Shown: positions 51,038 through 58,027 of the stretch, piece after piece
Layout: every line of letters starts with the position of its first letter
Numbering within the stretch: position 1 is the stretch's first letter
Source of the DNA: an uncultured Prevotella sp.
Lineage (GTDB): Bacteria; Bacteroidota; Bacteroidia; Bacteroidales; Bacteroidaceae
Reading direction: 5' to 3'
DNA length: 64,000 nt
Assembly (NCBI GenBank): GCA_937895845.1
Contig: CALBLK010000029.1
Coordinates: 1-64,000 of the forward strand
Notes under the pieces: model-generated
Seen by the model: the letters and a program-made list of their open reading frames with translations, nothing else
Told to the model about the DNA's origin: nothing
The model's database searches: none
Made by a program: the position numbers and the translations under genes

Positions 51038-51463
51038 CTATTTGGCGCCCTTGGCCTTGAAGGCCAGGGCGTACATTCTGATTTGCTTCACCATGGCCAG
51101 CAGGCCGTTGCTGCGCGTGGGGCTCAGGTGGTCCCTCAGCCCGATGCGGTCGATGAAATAGAGGTCGGCGCCCAGGATCTCGTCGGGCGTGTGGCCGCTG
51201 AGCACGCGGATGAGCAGGGCGATGATGCCCTTGACAATGAGCGCGTCGCTCTCGGCAGCGAACACGAGCCTGCCGTCCTTGCAGTCGGCCTGCAGCCACA
51301 CGCGGCTCTGGCAGCCGTCAATCAGGTTGCTCTCGGTCTTGTAGCGCGCGTCGAGCGGCTTCAGCTCGCTGCCCAGGTCAATGAGCAGCTGGTACTTGTC
51401 CATCCAGTCGTCAAGGCCGCCGAACTCCTCGACCACCTCGTCTTGAATCTCGTTGATTGTCAT
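51038..51463 (-). CDS. sufE: SufE-family Fe-S cluster sulfur acceptor
   Basis: SufE accepts persulfide sulfur from the cysteine desulfurase SufS for Fe-S cluster assembly. The 141-aa protein has the family length and the active-site Cys51 in LIDGCQSRVWLQ. YKTESNLIDGCQS and the C-terminal region (HLSPTRSNGLLAMVKQIRMYA) are conserved. The other suf genes are not in this window. It lies 41 nt downstream of the U32 peptidase gene and 11 nt before the DUF4294 gene. Confidence 0.93.
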   Translation of the reverse strand: MTINEIQDEVVEEFGGLDDWMDKYQLLIDLGSELKPLDARYKTESNLIDGCQSRVWLQADCKDGRLVFAAESDALIVKGIIALLIRVLSGHTPDEILGADLYFIDRIGLRDHLSPTRSNGLLAMVKQIRMYALAFKAKGAK

Positions 51464-51504
51464 TGTCTGTTGTCGGTTATTACGTTGTGCCGCGGCAGCC
51501 GGCC

Positions 51505-52758
51505 CTAAGCCTGCCGCTGGCTCACTATCTTGAACAGCTTGTCGCTGGGCCTCACCTTGCCCGTCACGGCTATGCTCACGCGCGTGCCCTTGGCGGCGCG
51601 CTCCACGGGCCCGTGGTCGCCGTGCACCTCGGCGGGCGTGACATACATCACCCCCGTCGTGGGGCCGGTGATGAGCAGGCGGTCGCCGGGGCCGAACTCG
51701 CAGGCCTCGCAGGTGAACTCCGCCACGCCCAGCTTGGAGAAATACTTCACCCCGCGGCCCACGTAGACCTTGCGCTCCGTGGCGTTCGACCCGTAGCCGG
51801 TGTTCCACTCGCCGAGCCTCTGCCCGAGGTAGTAGCCGTCCCAGAAGCCGCGGTTGAACACGGTGGCCAGCCGGCGGTCCCACTCGTCCTTCTTCTCCTC
51901 GGTGAAGGTGCCGTCGAGCACGCTCTGTATGGCCTCCTTGTAGCAGCGCACCACCGTGTAGACGTACTCGGGCCCGCGCGCGCGGCCCTCGATTTTCATC
52001 ACCGTCACGCCCGCCTTCATCAGGCGGTCCACGAAGCGGATGGTCTTCAGGTCCTTCGGGCTCATGACATACTTGTTGTCGATGGCCAGCTGCTCGCCCG
52101 TCTCGTCGTCGGTCACGGTGTAGGAGCGGCGGCACACCTGCACGCACTCGCCCCTGTTGGCCGACCGGTTGGCGCTGTGCAGGCTCATGTAGCACTTGCC
52201 GCTCACGGCCATGCACAGGGCGCCGTGGCAGAACATCTCGATGCGCACCGGCTCGCCCTTGGGGCCGCGGACGCCCTGCTCCACGATGCCGCGGTGAATC
52301 TCGGCCACCTGGTCAAGGCTGAGCTCGCGCGCCAGCACCACCACGTCGGCAAACCGGGCGTAGAACTTCAGCGCCTCGATGTTGGAGATGTTCAGCTGCG
52401 TGCTGAGGTGGACCTCCTGGCCAACGCTGTTGCAGTAGGCCATCACCGCCACGTCGCTGGCTATCACGGCGCTGATGCCGGCCTGGCGGGCCGCGTCGAT
52501 GATGGCGCGCATCGTGGCGAGGTCCTCGCCGTAGATGATGGTGTTCACCGTGAGGTAGCTCCTGATGCCGTGGCGGCGGCAGGTCTCCGCGATGTCGCGC
52601 AGGTCGCCGGCGGTGAAGGCGCTGGCCGAGTGCGCCCGCATGTTCAGCCGCCCGATGCCGAAGTACACGGCGTCGGCGCCGGCCTGGATGGCCGCCGCCA
52701 GCGACTCCCTCGAGCCCACCGGCGCCATCACCTCAAAGTCGTTGATTTTCTGTCGCAT
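51505..52758 (-). CDS. U32-family protein, TrhP-like (tRNA wobble uridine hydroxylation)
   Basis: The 417-aa U32 protein resembles E. coli YegQ/TrhP, which is needed for prephenate-dependent 5-hydroxyuridine at tRNA position 34. Key features are FEVMAPVGSRESLAAAIQAGADAVYFG at the N-terminus and EMFCHGALCMAVSGKCYMSLHSANRSANRGECVQVCRR near 180-217 with four clustered cysteines, likely an Fe-S site. The U32 signature EGRARGPEYVYTVVRCYKEA near 260 follows. Peptidase activity is not expected. It is the first gene of a minus operon with SufE, which would suit a Fe-S protein, although this is only context. Its -7 box is at 52796-52803. Confidence 0.87.
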   Translation of the reverse strand: MRQKINDFEVMAPVGSRESLAAAIQAGADAVYFGIGRLNMRAHSASAFTAGDLRDIAETCRRHGIRSYLTVNTIIYGEDLATMRAIIDAARQAGISAVIASDVAVMAYCNSVGQEVHLSTQLNISNIEALKFYARFADVVVLARELSLDQVAEIHRGIVEQGVRGPKGEPVRIEMFCHGALCMAVSGKCYMSLHSANRSANRGECVQVCRRSYTVTDDETGEQLAIDNKYVMSPKDLKTIRFVDRLMKAGVTVMKIEGRARGPEYVYTVVRCYKEAIQSVLDGTFTEEKKDEWDRRLATVFNRGFWDGYYLGQRLGEWNTGYGSNATERKVYVGRGVKYFSKLGVAEFTCEACEFGPGDRLLITGPTTGVMYVTPAEVHGDHGPVERAAKGTRVSIAVTGKVRPSDKLFKIVSQRQA

Positions 52759-52795
52759 GTTGTCTGTCCGCGCCCCGATGGGGGGCCTGGCGTTG

Positions 52796-52803
52796 CAAAT
52801 TTA
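52796..52803 (-). promoter_or_regulatory. Predicted promoter -7 element of the U32-SufE operon
   Basis: Minus strand TAAATTTG, about 40 nt upstream of the ATG. Confidence 0.55.
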
Positions 52804-52846
52804 CGAAAAAAGGCAGGAACAGACGACTGTTTTCAGCTTTTTACAC

Positions 52847-52854
52847 TATATTTG
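52847..52854 (+). promoter_or_regulatory. Predicted promoter -7 element of the 213-aa gene
   Basis: TATATTTG, about 58 nt upstream of the ATG at 52912. Divergent from the U32 promoter. Confidence 0.55.
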
Positions 52855-52911
52855 CACTCGTGAAAACCTGCACACACGCCTGTGAATGACGGCGTTCAAA
52901 ACACCAAGCCT

Positions 52912-53553
52912 ATGAAATGGACCGATGACTGCTGGCCGCTGCTGCTCCAAGTCTACCTCCGCAAGCCTGCGGGGGTGAAACCCCTGTACAGCCGGGCGCT
53001 CGTCGAACTGGCCCTCGAGCTGCACGTCCACCCCCGGGTGCTGTTCAACAAGCAGTGCGAGCTGGCCAGCCTGTCGTCGCCCGGCGTGGCGCGGCTGTGG
53101 CAGACCTACGCGGACAGCCCGCGCCGGCTGGGCAAGACCGTGGCGCGGCTGCGGGCCATGCGCGGCTTCAGCCATGCCGACACCTTTTACGAGGGGGTGG
53201 CGCTGAACGAGACCTTTGAGCGCGACTTCCGCCCCATTGCGGGCTGCGAGCCGCTCACGCCGGCGATGCTGGCGCTCACGCTCGACCTCTACTTCCGCCT
53301 CACGCCGGCCACGATGGTGGCCCGGACACCCGAGGTGGCCGCCCTGGCGCAGACCATGCGCGTGCCGGTGGCCGCGGTGACCGGCGCGCTCGAGGCTTTC
53401 CAGCACTGCGACCCCTACCTGAAGCGCGGCGCTGGCACAGCCGGCCCGCTGGCGGAGGCGTGCCGGCAGGTGTGGCAGCGCTACGGCAACAGGCAGCCGT
53501 CGGAGCTGGAGGCCGTCGCCACACAGCTGCGCGACTACTTTGTGACGGGCTGA
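52912..53553 (+). CDS. Conserved Bacteroidales hypothetical protein (213 aa)
   Basis: No characterised family was recognised. The protein is conserved in related genomes as far as recalled: KWTDDCWPLLLQVYLRKPAGVKPLYSRALVELALELHVHPRVLFNKQ at the N-terminus, then TFYEGVALNETFERDFRPIAG and LTLDLYFRLTPATMV, and AFQHCDPYLKR near 170. The N-terminal W-T-D-D and following two helices resemble a SANT/Myb or helix-turn-helix-like fold, so a DNA-related role is possible but unproven. All-helical, no signal peptide, no membrane segment. ATG 52912 was chosen over a GTG at 52882. Monocistronic. Confidence 0.7.
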   Translation: MKWTDDCWPLLLQVYLRKPAGVKPLYSRALVELALELHVHPRVLFNKQCELASLSSPGVARLWQTYADSPRRLGKTVARLRAMRGFSHADTFYEGVALNETFERDFRPIAGCEPLTPAMLALTLDLYFRLTPATMVARTPEVAALAQTMRVPVAAVTGALEAFQHCDPYLKRGAGTAGPLAEACRQVWQRYGNRQPSELEAVATQLRDYFVTG

Positions 53554-53570
53554 ACCGGCTGTGCGGTTTT

Positions 53571-53584
53571 TGTGTTAAAATCGG
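53571..53584 (+). repeat. 14-nt motif TGTGTTAAAATCGG, copy 2
   Basis: Same 14 nt as at 28014-28027, each time at the edge of a gene-free region that holds a 22-nt periodic array. A perfect GGTTAACC palindrome follows this copy at once. Confidence 0.5.
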
Positions 53585-53615
53585 TTAACCGCCCTGCTTT
53601 GCAAAATTTTTGCCT

Positions 53616-53623
53616 TACCTTTG
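53616..53623 (+). promoter_or_regulatory. Orphan promoter -7 element facing a gene-free region
   Basis: TACCTTTG, exact consensus, but no ORF follows for 580 nt. A TTTG at 53598-53601 is only 14 nt upstream, shorter than usual. An intrinsic terminator sits 233 nt downstream. Confidence 0.5.
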
Positions 53624-53700
53624 TGATGGGTAACGCCGGGGGGAGGCGCGCCAACCCGCGCCGCGCTCAGCGGAGAGAGGGGTGACAGCCCCGCCCGAAG

Positions 53701-53726
53701 GCGTGTCAAAAATCACGGTTGCGCCG
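53701..53726. repeat. 26-nt direct repeat, copy 1
   Basis: Starts GCGTGTCAAAAATCACGG; matches 54129-54154 with two mismatches in 26 nt. The two copies flank the palindrome, terminator and 22-nt array. Confidence 0.6.
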
Positions 53727-53855
53727 CCCGCAAGCGGTCCGTGAAGGCCGCCGCCCGCGGGCAAAGGGCGCAAGACCGAAAAAAGGTGGCAAAAGTATCA
53801 TATTTTATATAGCTCATTTATTTACAGCATTTTACGAACTTTAAAGTTGTAAACG

Positions 53856-53889
53856 AAGGCCGGTTGCCGTGAGGCACCCGGCCTTTTTT
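53856..53889 (+). terminator. Intrinsic terminator in gene-free region
   Basis: 13-nt arms (53856-53868, 53873-53885) with one mismatch and a GTGA loop, followed by a T-run to 53889. Confidence 0.75.
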
Positions 53890-53895
53890 GTGCCC

Positions 53896-54071
53896 GGAAG
53901 GGCCGTCCGGGCGCGCCAAACGCACCGTCTCACGCTGCATGACGGCCCGTCCGGGCACGCCGGAAGAGCCGTCCGGCGCGCCCGGACGCACCTTGCGGCG
54001 GCGCGGCAGGGGCGGAATGGCGCCGGCGTGACAGAGAAAAGCCACCGGAAAGCGGCGGAAGGCGCGCGCCC
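53896..54071. repeat. Degenerate 22-nt periodic repeats, third array
   Basis: Units start at 53896 (GGAAGGGCCGTCCGGGCGCG), 53918, 53940 (TGACGGCCCGTCCGGGCACG), 53962 (GGAAGAGCCGTCCGGCGCGC), 53984 and onward every 22 nt. The first, third and fourth units are clearly alike; later ones are degenerate. The length (8 units, 176 nt) equals that of the array at 2740-2915. Confidence 0.65.
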
Positions 54072-54128
54072 GGTGGCTGGATGAGAAAAAACAAATGTCG
54101 CGCATTTTTACGCAAAAGCACGCAAAAA

Positions 54129-54154
54129 GCGTATCAAAAATCACGGTTGCCCCG
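54129..54154. repeat. 26-nt direct repeat, copy 2
   Basis: GCGTATCAAAAATCACGG..., near-identical to 53701-53726, located 52 nt before the stop of the RNase R gene. Just upstream are two tandem ACGCAAAA(A)GC units. Confidence 0.6.
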
Positions 54155-54206
54155 TCAGCGGGCGGGCGGCGGGGGCCGCCGGCCTCCGGCAAGTGAGGCG
54201 GCGGTG

Positions 54207-56402
54207 TCAGTCGGAGGCGATGGTGAAGTCAATCTGCCGCTTCTCGATGTCGGCCTTGGCCACCCTGATGCGCACGGCGTCGCCCAGCTGGTACTTGTGG
54301 TGATGGCGTCGGCCCACGAGGCAGTAGTTGCGCTCGTCAAAGTCGTAGTAGTCGTCGTCAAGGTCGCGCATGGGCACCATGCCCTCGCAGTGGTTCTCGT
54401 CAATCTCGCAGTAGATGCCGTAGCTCTGGATGCCGCTGATGTGGGCGTCGTAGACATTGCCCACCTTGTCCTCCATGAACTCCACCATCTTGTACTTGAT
54501 GCTGTCGCGCTCGGCGTTCTGCGCCACCAGCTCCATGTCCGAGCAGTGCTCGCAAAGCTCCTCGTAGTGCTCCTTGTTGGCCGAGCGCCCGCCCTGCTGG
54601 TAGCGGGTGAGCAGGCGGTGCACCAGGGTGTCGGGGTAGCGGCGTATGGGCGAGGTGAAATGGGTGTAGTAGTCGAACGCCAGGCCGTAGTGGCCGATGT
54701 TGTGAACGCTGTACTTGGCCTTCATCATGGCGCGCAGGGCCACCGTCTCGATGAGGGTCTGCTCGCGGCGGCCCGCGCAGCTGTCCAGCAGCGCGTTGAG
54801 GCTCTTGCTGATGGCGCCGCGGGTGCCCGCCGTCTTCAGCTTGTAGCCAAACTTGGTGACAAACTGCCGCAGGGTCTCCAGCTTGGTGGGGTCGGGCTGG
54901 TCGTGCACGCGGTAGGGCAGCGTCTTGGCCTTCTTGCCCTTGGGCACCTTGCCCACGCTCTCGGCCACGTAGCGGTTGGCCAGCAGCATGAACTCCTCGA
55001 CCAGCTTGTTGGCGTCCTTCGACTTCTTGAAGTAGCAGCGCAGGGGCTTGCCCTTCTCGTCGACGTCGAAGTGCAGCTCCTCGCGGTCGAACTTCACGGC
55101 GCCGTTCCTGAAGCGGAGCGCGCGCAGGCGCTTGGCCAGCCGGTCGAGCTGGATGAGCTCGGCGGCGTTGTCGCCGCGGTATCCCCCCTTGGGGGCGGGC
55201 GGCGCCGGCTCGCCGGCGCCGTCCTTCACGCCGTTGTCCTCGAGCAACTGCTGCACCTCCTCGTAGGCGTAGCGGCGTTTGCTCTTGATCACCGTGTGAA
55301 CCAGGTGCCAGCGCTTCACGCTGGCCTCGCCGTCCATCTCGAAGATGGCGCTGTAGGCCAGCTTCTCCTCGCCGGGGCGCAGCGAGCAGATGAAGTTGCA
55401 GAGCCGCTCGGGCAGCATGGGGATGGTGCGGTCGACAAGGTAGACGCTGGTGGCGCGCCTGGCCGCCTCGCGGTCGATGACGGAGCCTTCGGTGACATAG
55501 TGGGACACGTCGGCGATGTGAACGCCCACCTCCCACAGGCCGCTGTCAAGGCGGCGGATGGAGAGCGCGTCGTCAAAGTCCTTGGCGTCGCGGGGGTCGA
55601 TGGTGCAGGTGAACACGTCGCGGTAGTCCTCGCGCACGGCCAGGTCGCCGGGGGTGATGTCGGCGCTGATCTTCGCGGCGGCGTCCTCCACGTTCTTCGG
55701 ATACCTGTAAGGCAGGCCGTACTGGGCCAGGATGGCGTGCATCTCCGTGTTGTTCTCGCCCGCCCTGCCGAGCACGTCGACCACCTCGCCCACCATGTCC
55801 TTGTGGTCGGCGTCGGGCCACTGGGTGACCTTCACCACGGCCTTGTCGCCGGTCTTGCCGCCCTTCAGCCGGCTCTTGGGCACGATGATGTCGCGGGCCA
55901 TCAGGTTGTCGGGCGTGACGAGCACGGCGATGTCGCGGTCAACGCGCAGCCGGCCCACAAACTCGTTGCGCGCGCGCTTGAGCACGGCGGTGACCACCGC
56001 CTCCTTGATGTGGTTGCGCCGGCGCGCCAGGCAGGTCACCTGCACGCGGTCGCCGTCGAGGGCCGACATGGAGTTGCGCTCGGCCACGAACACGGGCTGG
56101 CCGCCGTCGTCGGGCACAAAGGAGTTCTTGCCGTTCGACTTGCGCCTGAACGTGCCCTCCTGGAGCTGTGTCTTGGTGTTCAGCCTGTACTTGCCCTCCT
56201 CCACCTTCGTGAGATAGTCGTCCCAGGCCAGCTCCTCCAGGGCGTCGATGGCGAGCATCTTCGCCGGGTGGGTCACCAACTTGAGATGCTTGAATATCTG
56301 CTTGAAACTGTAGGTCTCCGTGGGATGACTCTGGAAGAAGCCCTGCAGCAGCTCGGCCACCTGCTTCTTGTTCATCCGCTTTCCGCCTTTCTTATGTCCC
56401 AT
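54207..56402 (-). CDS. rnr: Ribonuclease R
   Basis: RNase R is a 3'-5' exoribonuclease that degrades structured RNA and takes part in mRNA turnover and rRNA quality control. The 731-aa protein has an N-terminal helix-turn-helix-like region, two cold-shock domains (about 75-220), the RNB catalytic domain (about 250-590) and a C-terminal S1 domain (about 640-725, GNVYDAHISGIQSYGIYCEIDE). Catalytic aspartates lie in TIDPRDAKDFDDALS. FTSPIRRYPDTLVHRLL is another RNB hallmark. ATG 56402 begins MGHKKGGKRMNKKQ; a Met nine codons later is an alternative start. A 161-nt gap, with no promoter or hairpin recognised, separates it from the sirtuin gene upstream. Confidence 0.94.
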   Translation of the reverse strand: MGHKKGGKRMNKKQVAELLQGFFQSHPTETYSFKQIFKHLKLVTHPAKMLAIDALEELAWDDYLTKVEEGKYRLNTKTQLQEGTFRRKSNGKNSFVPDDGGQPVFVAERNSMSALDGDRVQVTCLARRRNHIKEAVVTAVLKRARNEFVGRLRVDRDIAVLVTPDNLMARDIIVPKSRLKGGKTGDKAVVKVTQWPDADHKDMVGEVVDVLGRAGENNTEMHAILAQYGLPYRYPKNVEDAAAKISADITPGDLAVREDYRDVFTCTIDPRDAKDFDDALSIRRLDSGLWEVGVHIADVSHYVTEGSVIDREAARRATSVYLVDRTIPMLPERLCNFICSLRPGEEKLAYSAIFEMDGEASVKRWHLVHTVIKSKRRYAYEEVQQLLEDNGVKDGAGEPAPPAPKGGYRGDNAAELIQLDRLAKRLRALRFRNGAVKFDREELHFDVDEKGKPLRCYFKKSKDANKLVEEFMLLANRYVAESVGKVPKGKKAKTLPYRVHDQPDPTKLETLRQFVTKFGYKLKTAGTRGAISKSLNALLDSCAGRREQTLIETVALRAMMKAKYSVHNIGHYGLAFDYYTHFTSPIRRYPDTLVHRLLTRYQQGGRSANKEHYEELCEHCSDMELVAQNAERDSIKYKMVEFMEDKVGNVYDAHISGIQSYGIYCEIDENHCEGMVPMRDLDDDYYDFDERNYCLVGRRHHHKYQLGDAVRIRVAKADIEKRQIDFTIASD

Positions 56403-56563
56403 ATATATGTTATGTAAAGGTTCAAAACTGTTCGTATATGCTGCCATGCGGGCAGCCGCTTGCCATGCCTTGGCAGGTCTCAGCACACTCCTTCCGCCCG
56501 CATGCCTCAGCCATCACCGGCGCGCCGCCCTGCCCGCAGGGGCAGTGCGCCACGCCCCGCGCC

Positions 56564-57271
56564 TCATTCTTCACGCTTCATCAAAAGCTGCGCCAGCTCG
56601 CGCATGCCCTCCGAGGCGCCCTTGCGGATATAGGTGACGGGGTGGGAGCCCGGGGCGCGCACCGGCTTGGGGTCGATGAGGTAGATGGGGGCGCCGGGAC
56701 GGACGTAGCCCACCAGCCCCGCCGCGGGGTAGACATTGAGCGAGGTGCCGATGATGACGAAGATGTCGGCCCGGGCCACGCAGTCGGCCGCCACCGAGAT
56801 CATGGGCACCGGCTCGCCGAAGAACACGATGTAGGGGCGCAGCAGGGAGCCGTCGGCCGCCCTGGCGCCCGGCTCCACGCGCCAGTTGCCGGCCGTGAGG
56901 GTCTGCCAGCAGGCCGGGTTCTCCACGTCGCGCGAGGAGCACACCTTCATCAGCTCGCCGTGCAGGTGGATCACCCTTGACGAGCCGGCGCGCTCGTGCA
57001 GGTTGTCCACGTTCTGCGTGACCACCGTCACGTCGTACTTCTTCTCCAGCGCCGCCACGAGCAGATGGCCCTCGTTGGGCCGGCAGTCCAGCAGCTCCCT
57101 GCGCCGGGCGTTGTAGAAGTCGTTGACCAGGACGGGGTTGGCAAGCCACCCCTCGTGCGAGGCCACCTGCTCCACGGGATAGCTCTCCCACAGCCCTCCG
57201 GCGTCGCGGAAAGTCTTGATGCCGCTCTCAGCCGACATGCCGGCGCCGGTCAGTATCACAATCTTTTTCAT
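56564..57271 (-). CDS. Sir2-family NAD-dependent protein deacylase
   Basis: The 235-aa protein has a Rossmann fold with NAD motif GAGMSAESGI (9-18), TQNVDNLH (85-92), the catalytic His104 in LHGELM, and GTSLNVYPAAGLV. It removes acetyl or longer acyl groups from lysines using NAD. The zinc module is degenerate: only Cys111 and Cys121 are seen where four cysteines in CxxC pairs are usual. This fits the zinc-poor bacterial subgroup common in Bacteroidetes. It is divergent from the FKBP operon and has a -7 box at 57293-57300. Confidence 0.9.
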   Translation of the reverse strand: MKKIVILTGAGMSAESGIKTFRDAGGLWESYPVEQVASHEGWLANPVLVNDFYNARRRELLDCRPNEGHLLVAALEKKYDVTVVTQNVDNLHERAGSSRVIHLHGELMKVCSSRDVENPACWQTLTAGNWRVEPGARAADGSLLRPYIVFFGEPVPMISVAADCVARADIFVIIGTSLNVYPAAGLVGYVRPGAPIYLIDPKPVRAPGSHPVTYIRKGASEGMRELAQLLMKREE

Positions 57272-57292
57272 AAGCGCGTTTGTTGTTGTTCA

Positions 57293-57300
57293 CAAAAATA
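57293..57300 (-). promoter_or_regulatory. Predicted promoter -7 element of the sirtuin gene
   Basis: Minus strand TATTTTTG, about 22 nt upstream of the ATG. Confidence 0.5.
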
Positions 57301-57343
57301 GTTATTTTTCGCCAATATCGGCCATCTTATCAAAGAAAATGCG

Positions 57344-57351
57344 TAAATTTG
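57344..57351 (+). promoter_or_regulatory. Predicted promoter -7 element of the FKBP operon
   Basis: TAAATTTG, about 32 nt upstream of the ATG at 57383. Confidence 0.55.
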
Positions 57352-57382
57352 CACGTTTTTAAAACCAATTATAGCATTGAAA

Positions 57383-57988
57383 ATGGACAAAGTAAGCTAT
57401 GCCCTCGGACTGGGCATCGGCAACCAGCTGCGGCAGATGGGAGCCAGCGAGCTGAACATCGACGACCTCTCGGCGGCCATCAGGGATGTGCTCGGCGGCA
57501 AGGAGCCGCAGGTGTCGAACCGCGAGGCGCAGACCATCGTGCAGGACTTCTTCAAGGCCAAGGAGGCCAAGCTCCAGGCCGAGCGCGCCGAAAAGGGCAA
57601 GGCCGCCCGCGAGGAGGGCGAGCGCTACCTGGCCGAGAACGCCAAGAAGCCGGGCGTGGTGACGCAGCCCAGCGGGCTGCAGTACCAGGTGCTCAGGGAG
57701 GGCAACGGCCGGAGGCCGAAGGCCACCGACAAGGTGAAGTGCCACTACGAGGGCTTCCTCGTCGACGGCACGCTGTTCGACAGCAGCGTGCAGCGCGGCG
57801 AGCCCGCCGTGTTCGGGCTGCAGCAGGTCATAGCAGGGTGGACCGAGGGGCTCCAGCTCATGCAGGAGGGCGCCAAGTACCGCTTCTTCATCCCCTACCT
57901 GCTGGCCTACGGCGAGGGCGGGGCCGGCGCGGCCATCCCGCCCTACGCGACACTCGTGTTTGACGTGGAGCTGATCGAAGTGCTCTGA
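57383..57988 (+). CDS. FKBP-type peptidyl-prolyl isomerase, cytoplasmic
   Basis: The 201-aa protein has an FKBP_N dimerisation helix region (about 1-85, MDKVSYALGLGIGNQLRQMG) and a C-terminal FKBP domain (about 95-201). Active-site positions are intact: HYEGFLVDGTLFDSS, the GW floor (VIAGWTEGL) and the YGEGG loop. It catalyses proline cis-trans isomerisation and chaperone-like folding. There is no signal peptide, in contrast with the two following genes. ATG 57383 was chosen over a TTG six nt upstream. A 39-nt gap leads to the second FKBP gene. Confidence 0.92.
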   Translation: MDKVSYALGLGIGNQLRQMGASELNIDDLSAAIRDVLGGKEPQVSNREAQTIVQDFFKAKEAKLQAERAEKGKAAREEGERYLAENAKKPGVVTQPSGLQYQVLREGNGRRPKATDKVKCHYEGFLVDGTLFDSSVQRGEPAVFGLQQVIAGWTEGLQLMQEGAKYRFFIPYLLAYGEGGAGAAIPPYATLVFDVELIEVL

Positions 57989-58027
57989 GCGGAAAGGAAC
58001 AATCAATCAAAATCAATACATCAAAAA

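Larger units (their letters stand above)
53630..53889 (+). ncRNA. Candidate untranslated RNA (about 260 nt)
   Basis: Bounded by a consensus promoter (53616-53623) and an intrinsic terminator (53856-53889), with no plausible ORF. The first half is GC-rich with small stem-loops: GGCGCG-CCAACC-CGCGCC, GGGGTGACAGCCCC, CGCC-CGAA-GGCG and CCGC-CCGCAA-GCGG. The second half is AT-rich with a near-palindrome at 53831-53853 around AACTTTAAAGTT. Conserved cores of RNase P RNA, tmRNA and SRP RNA were looked for and not seen. It could also be a decayed gene remnant or a repeat element; identity is open. Confidence 0.3.

Noticed and set aside
53630..53889. RNase P, tmRNA or SRP RNA
   Set aside because: Their conserved core sequences were looked for and are not present.
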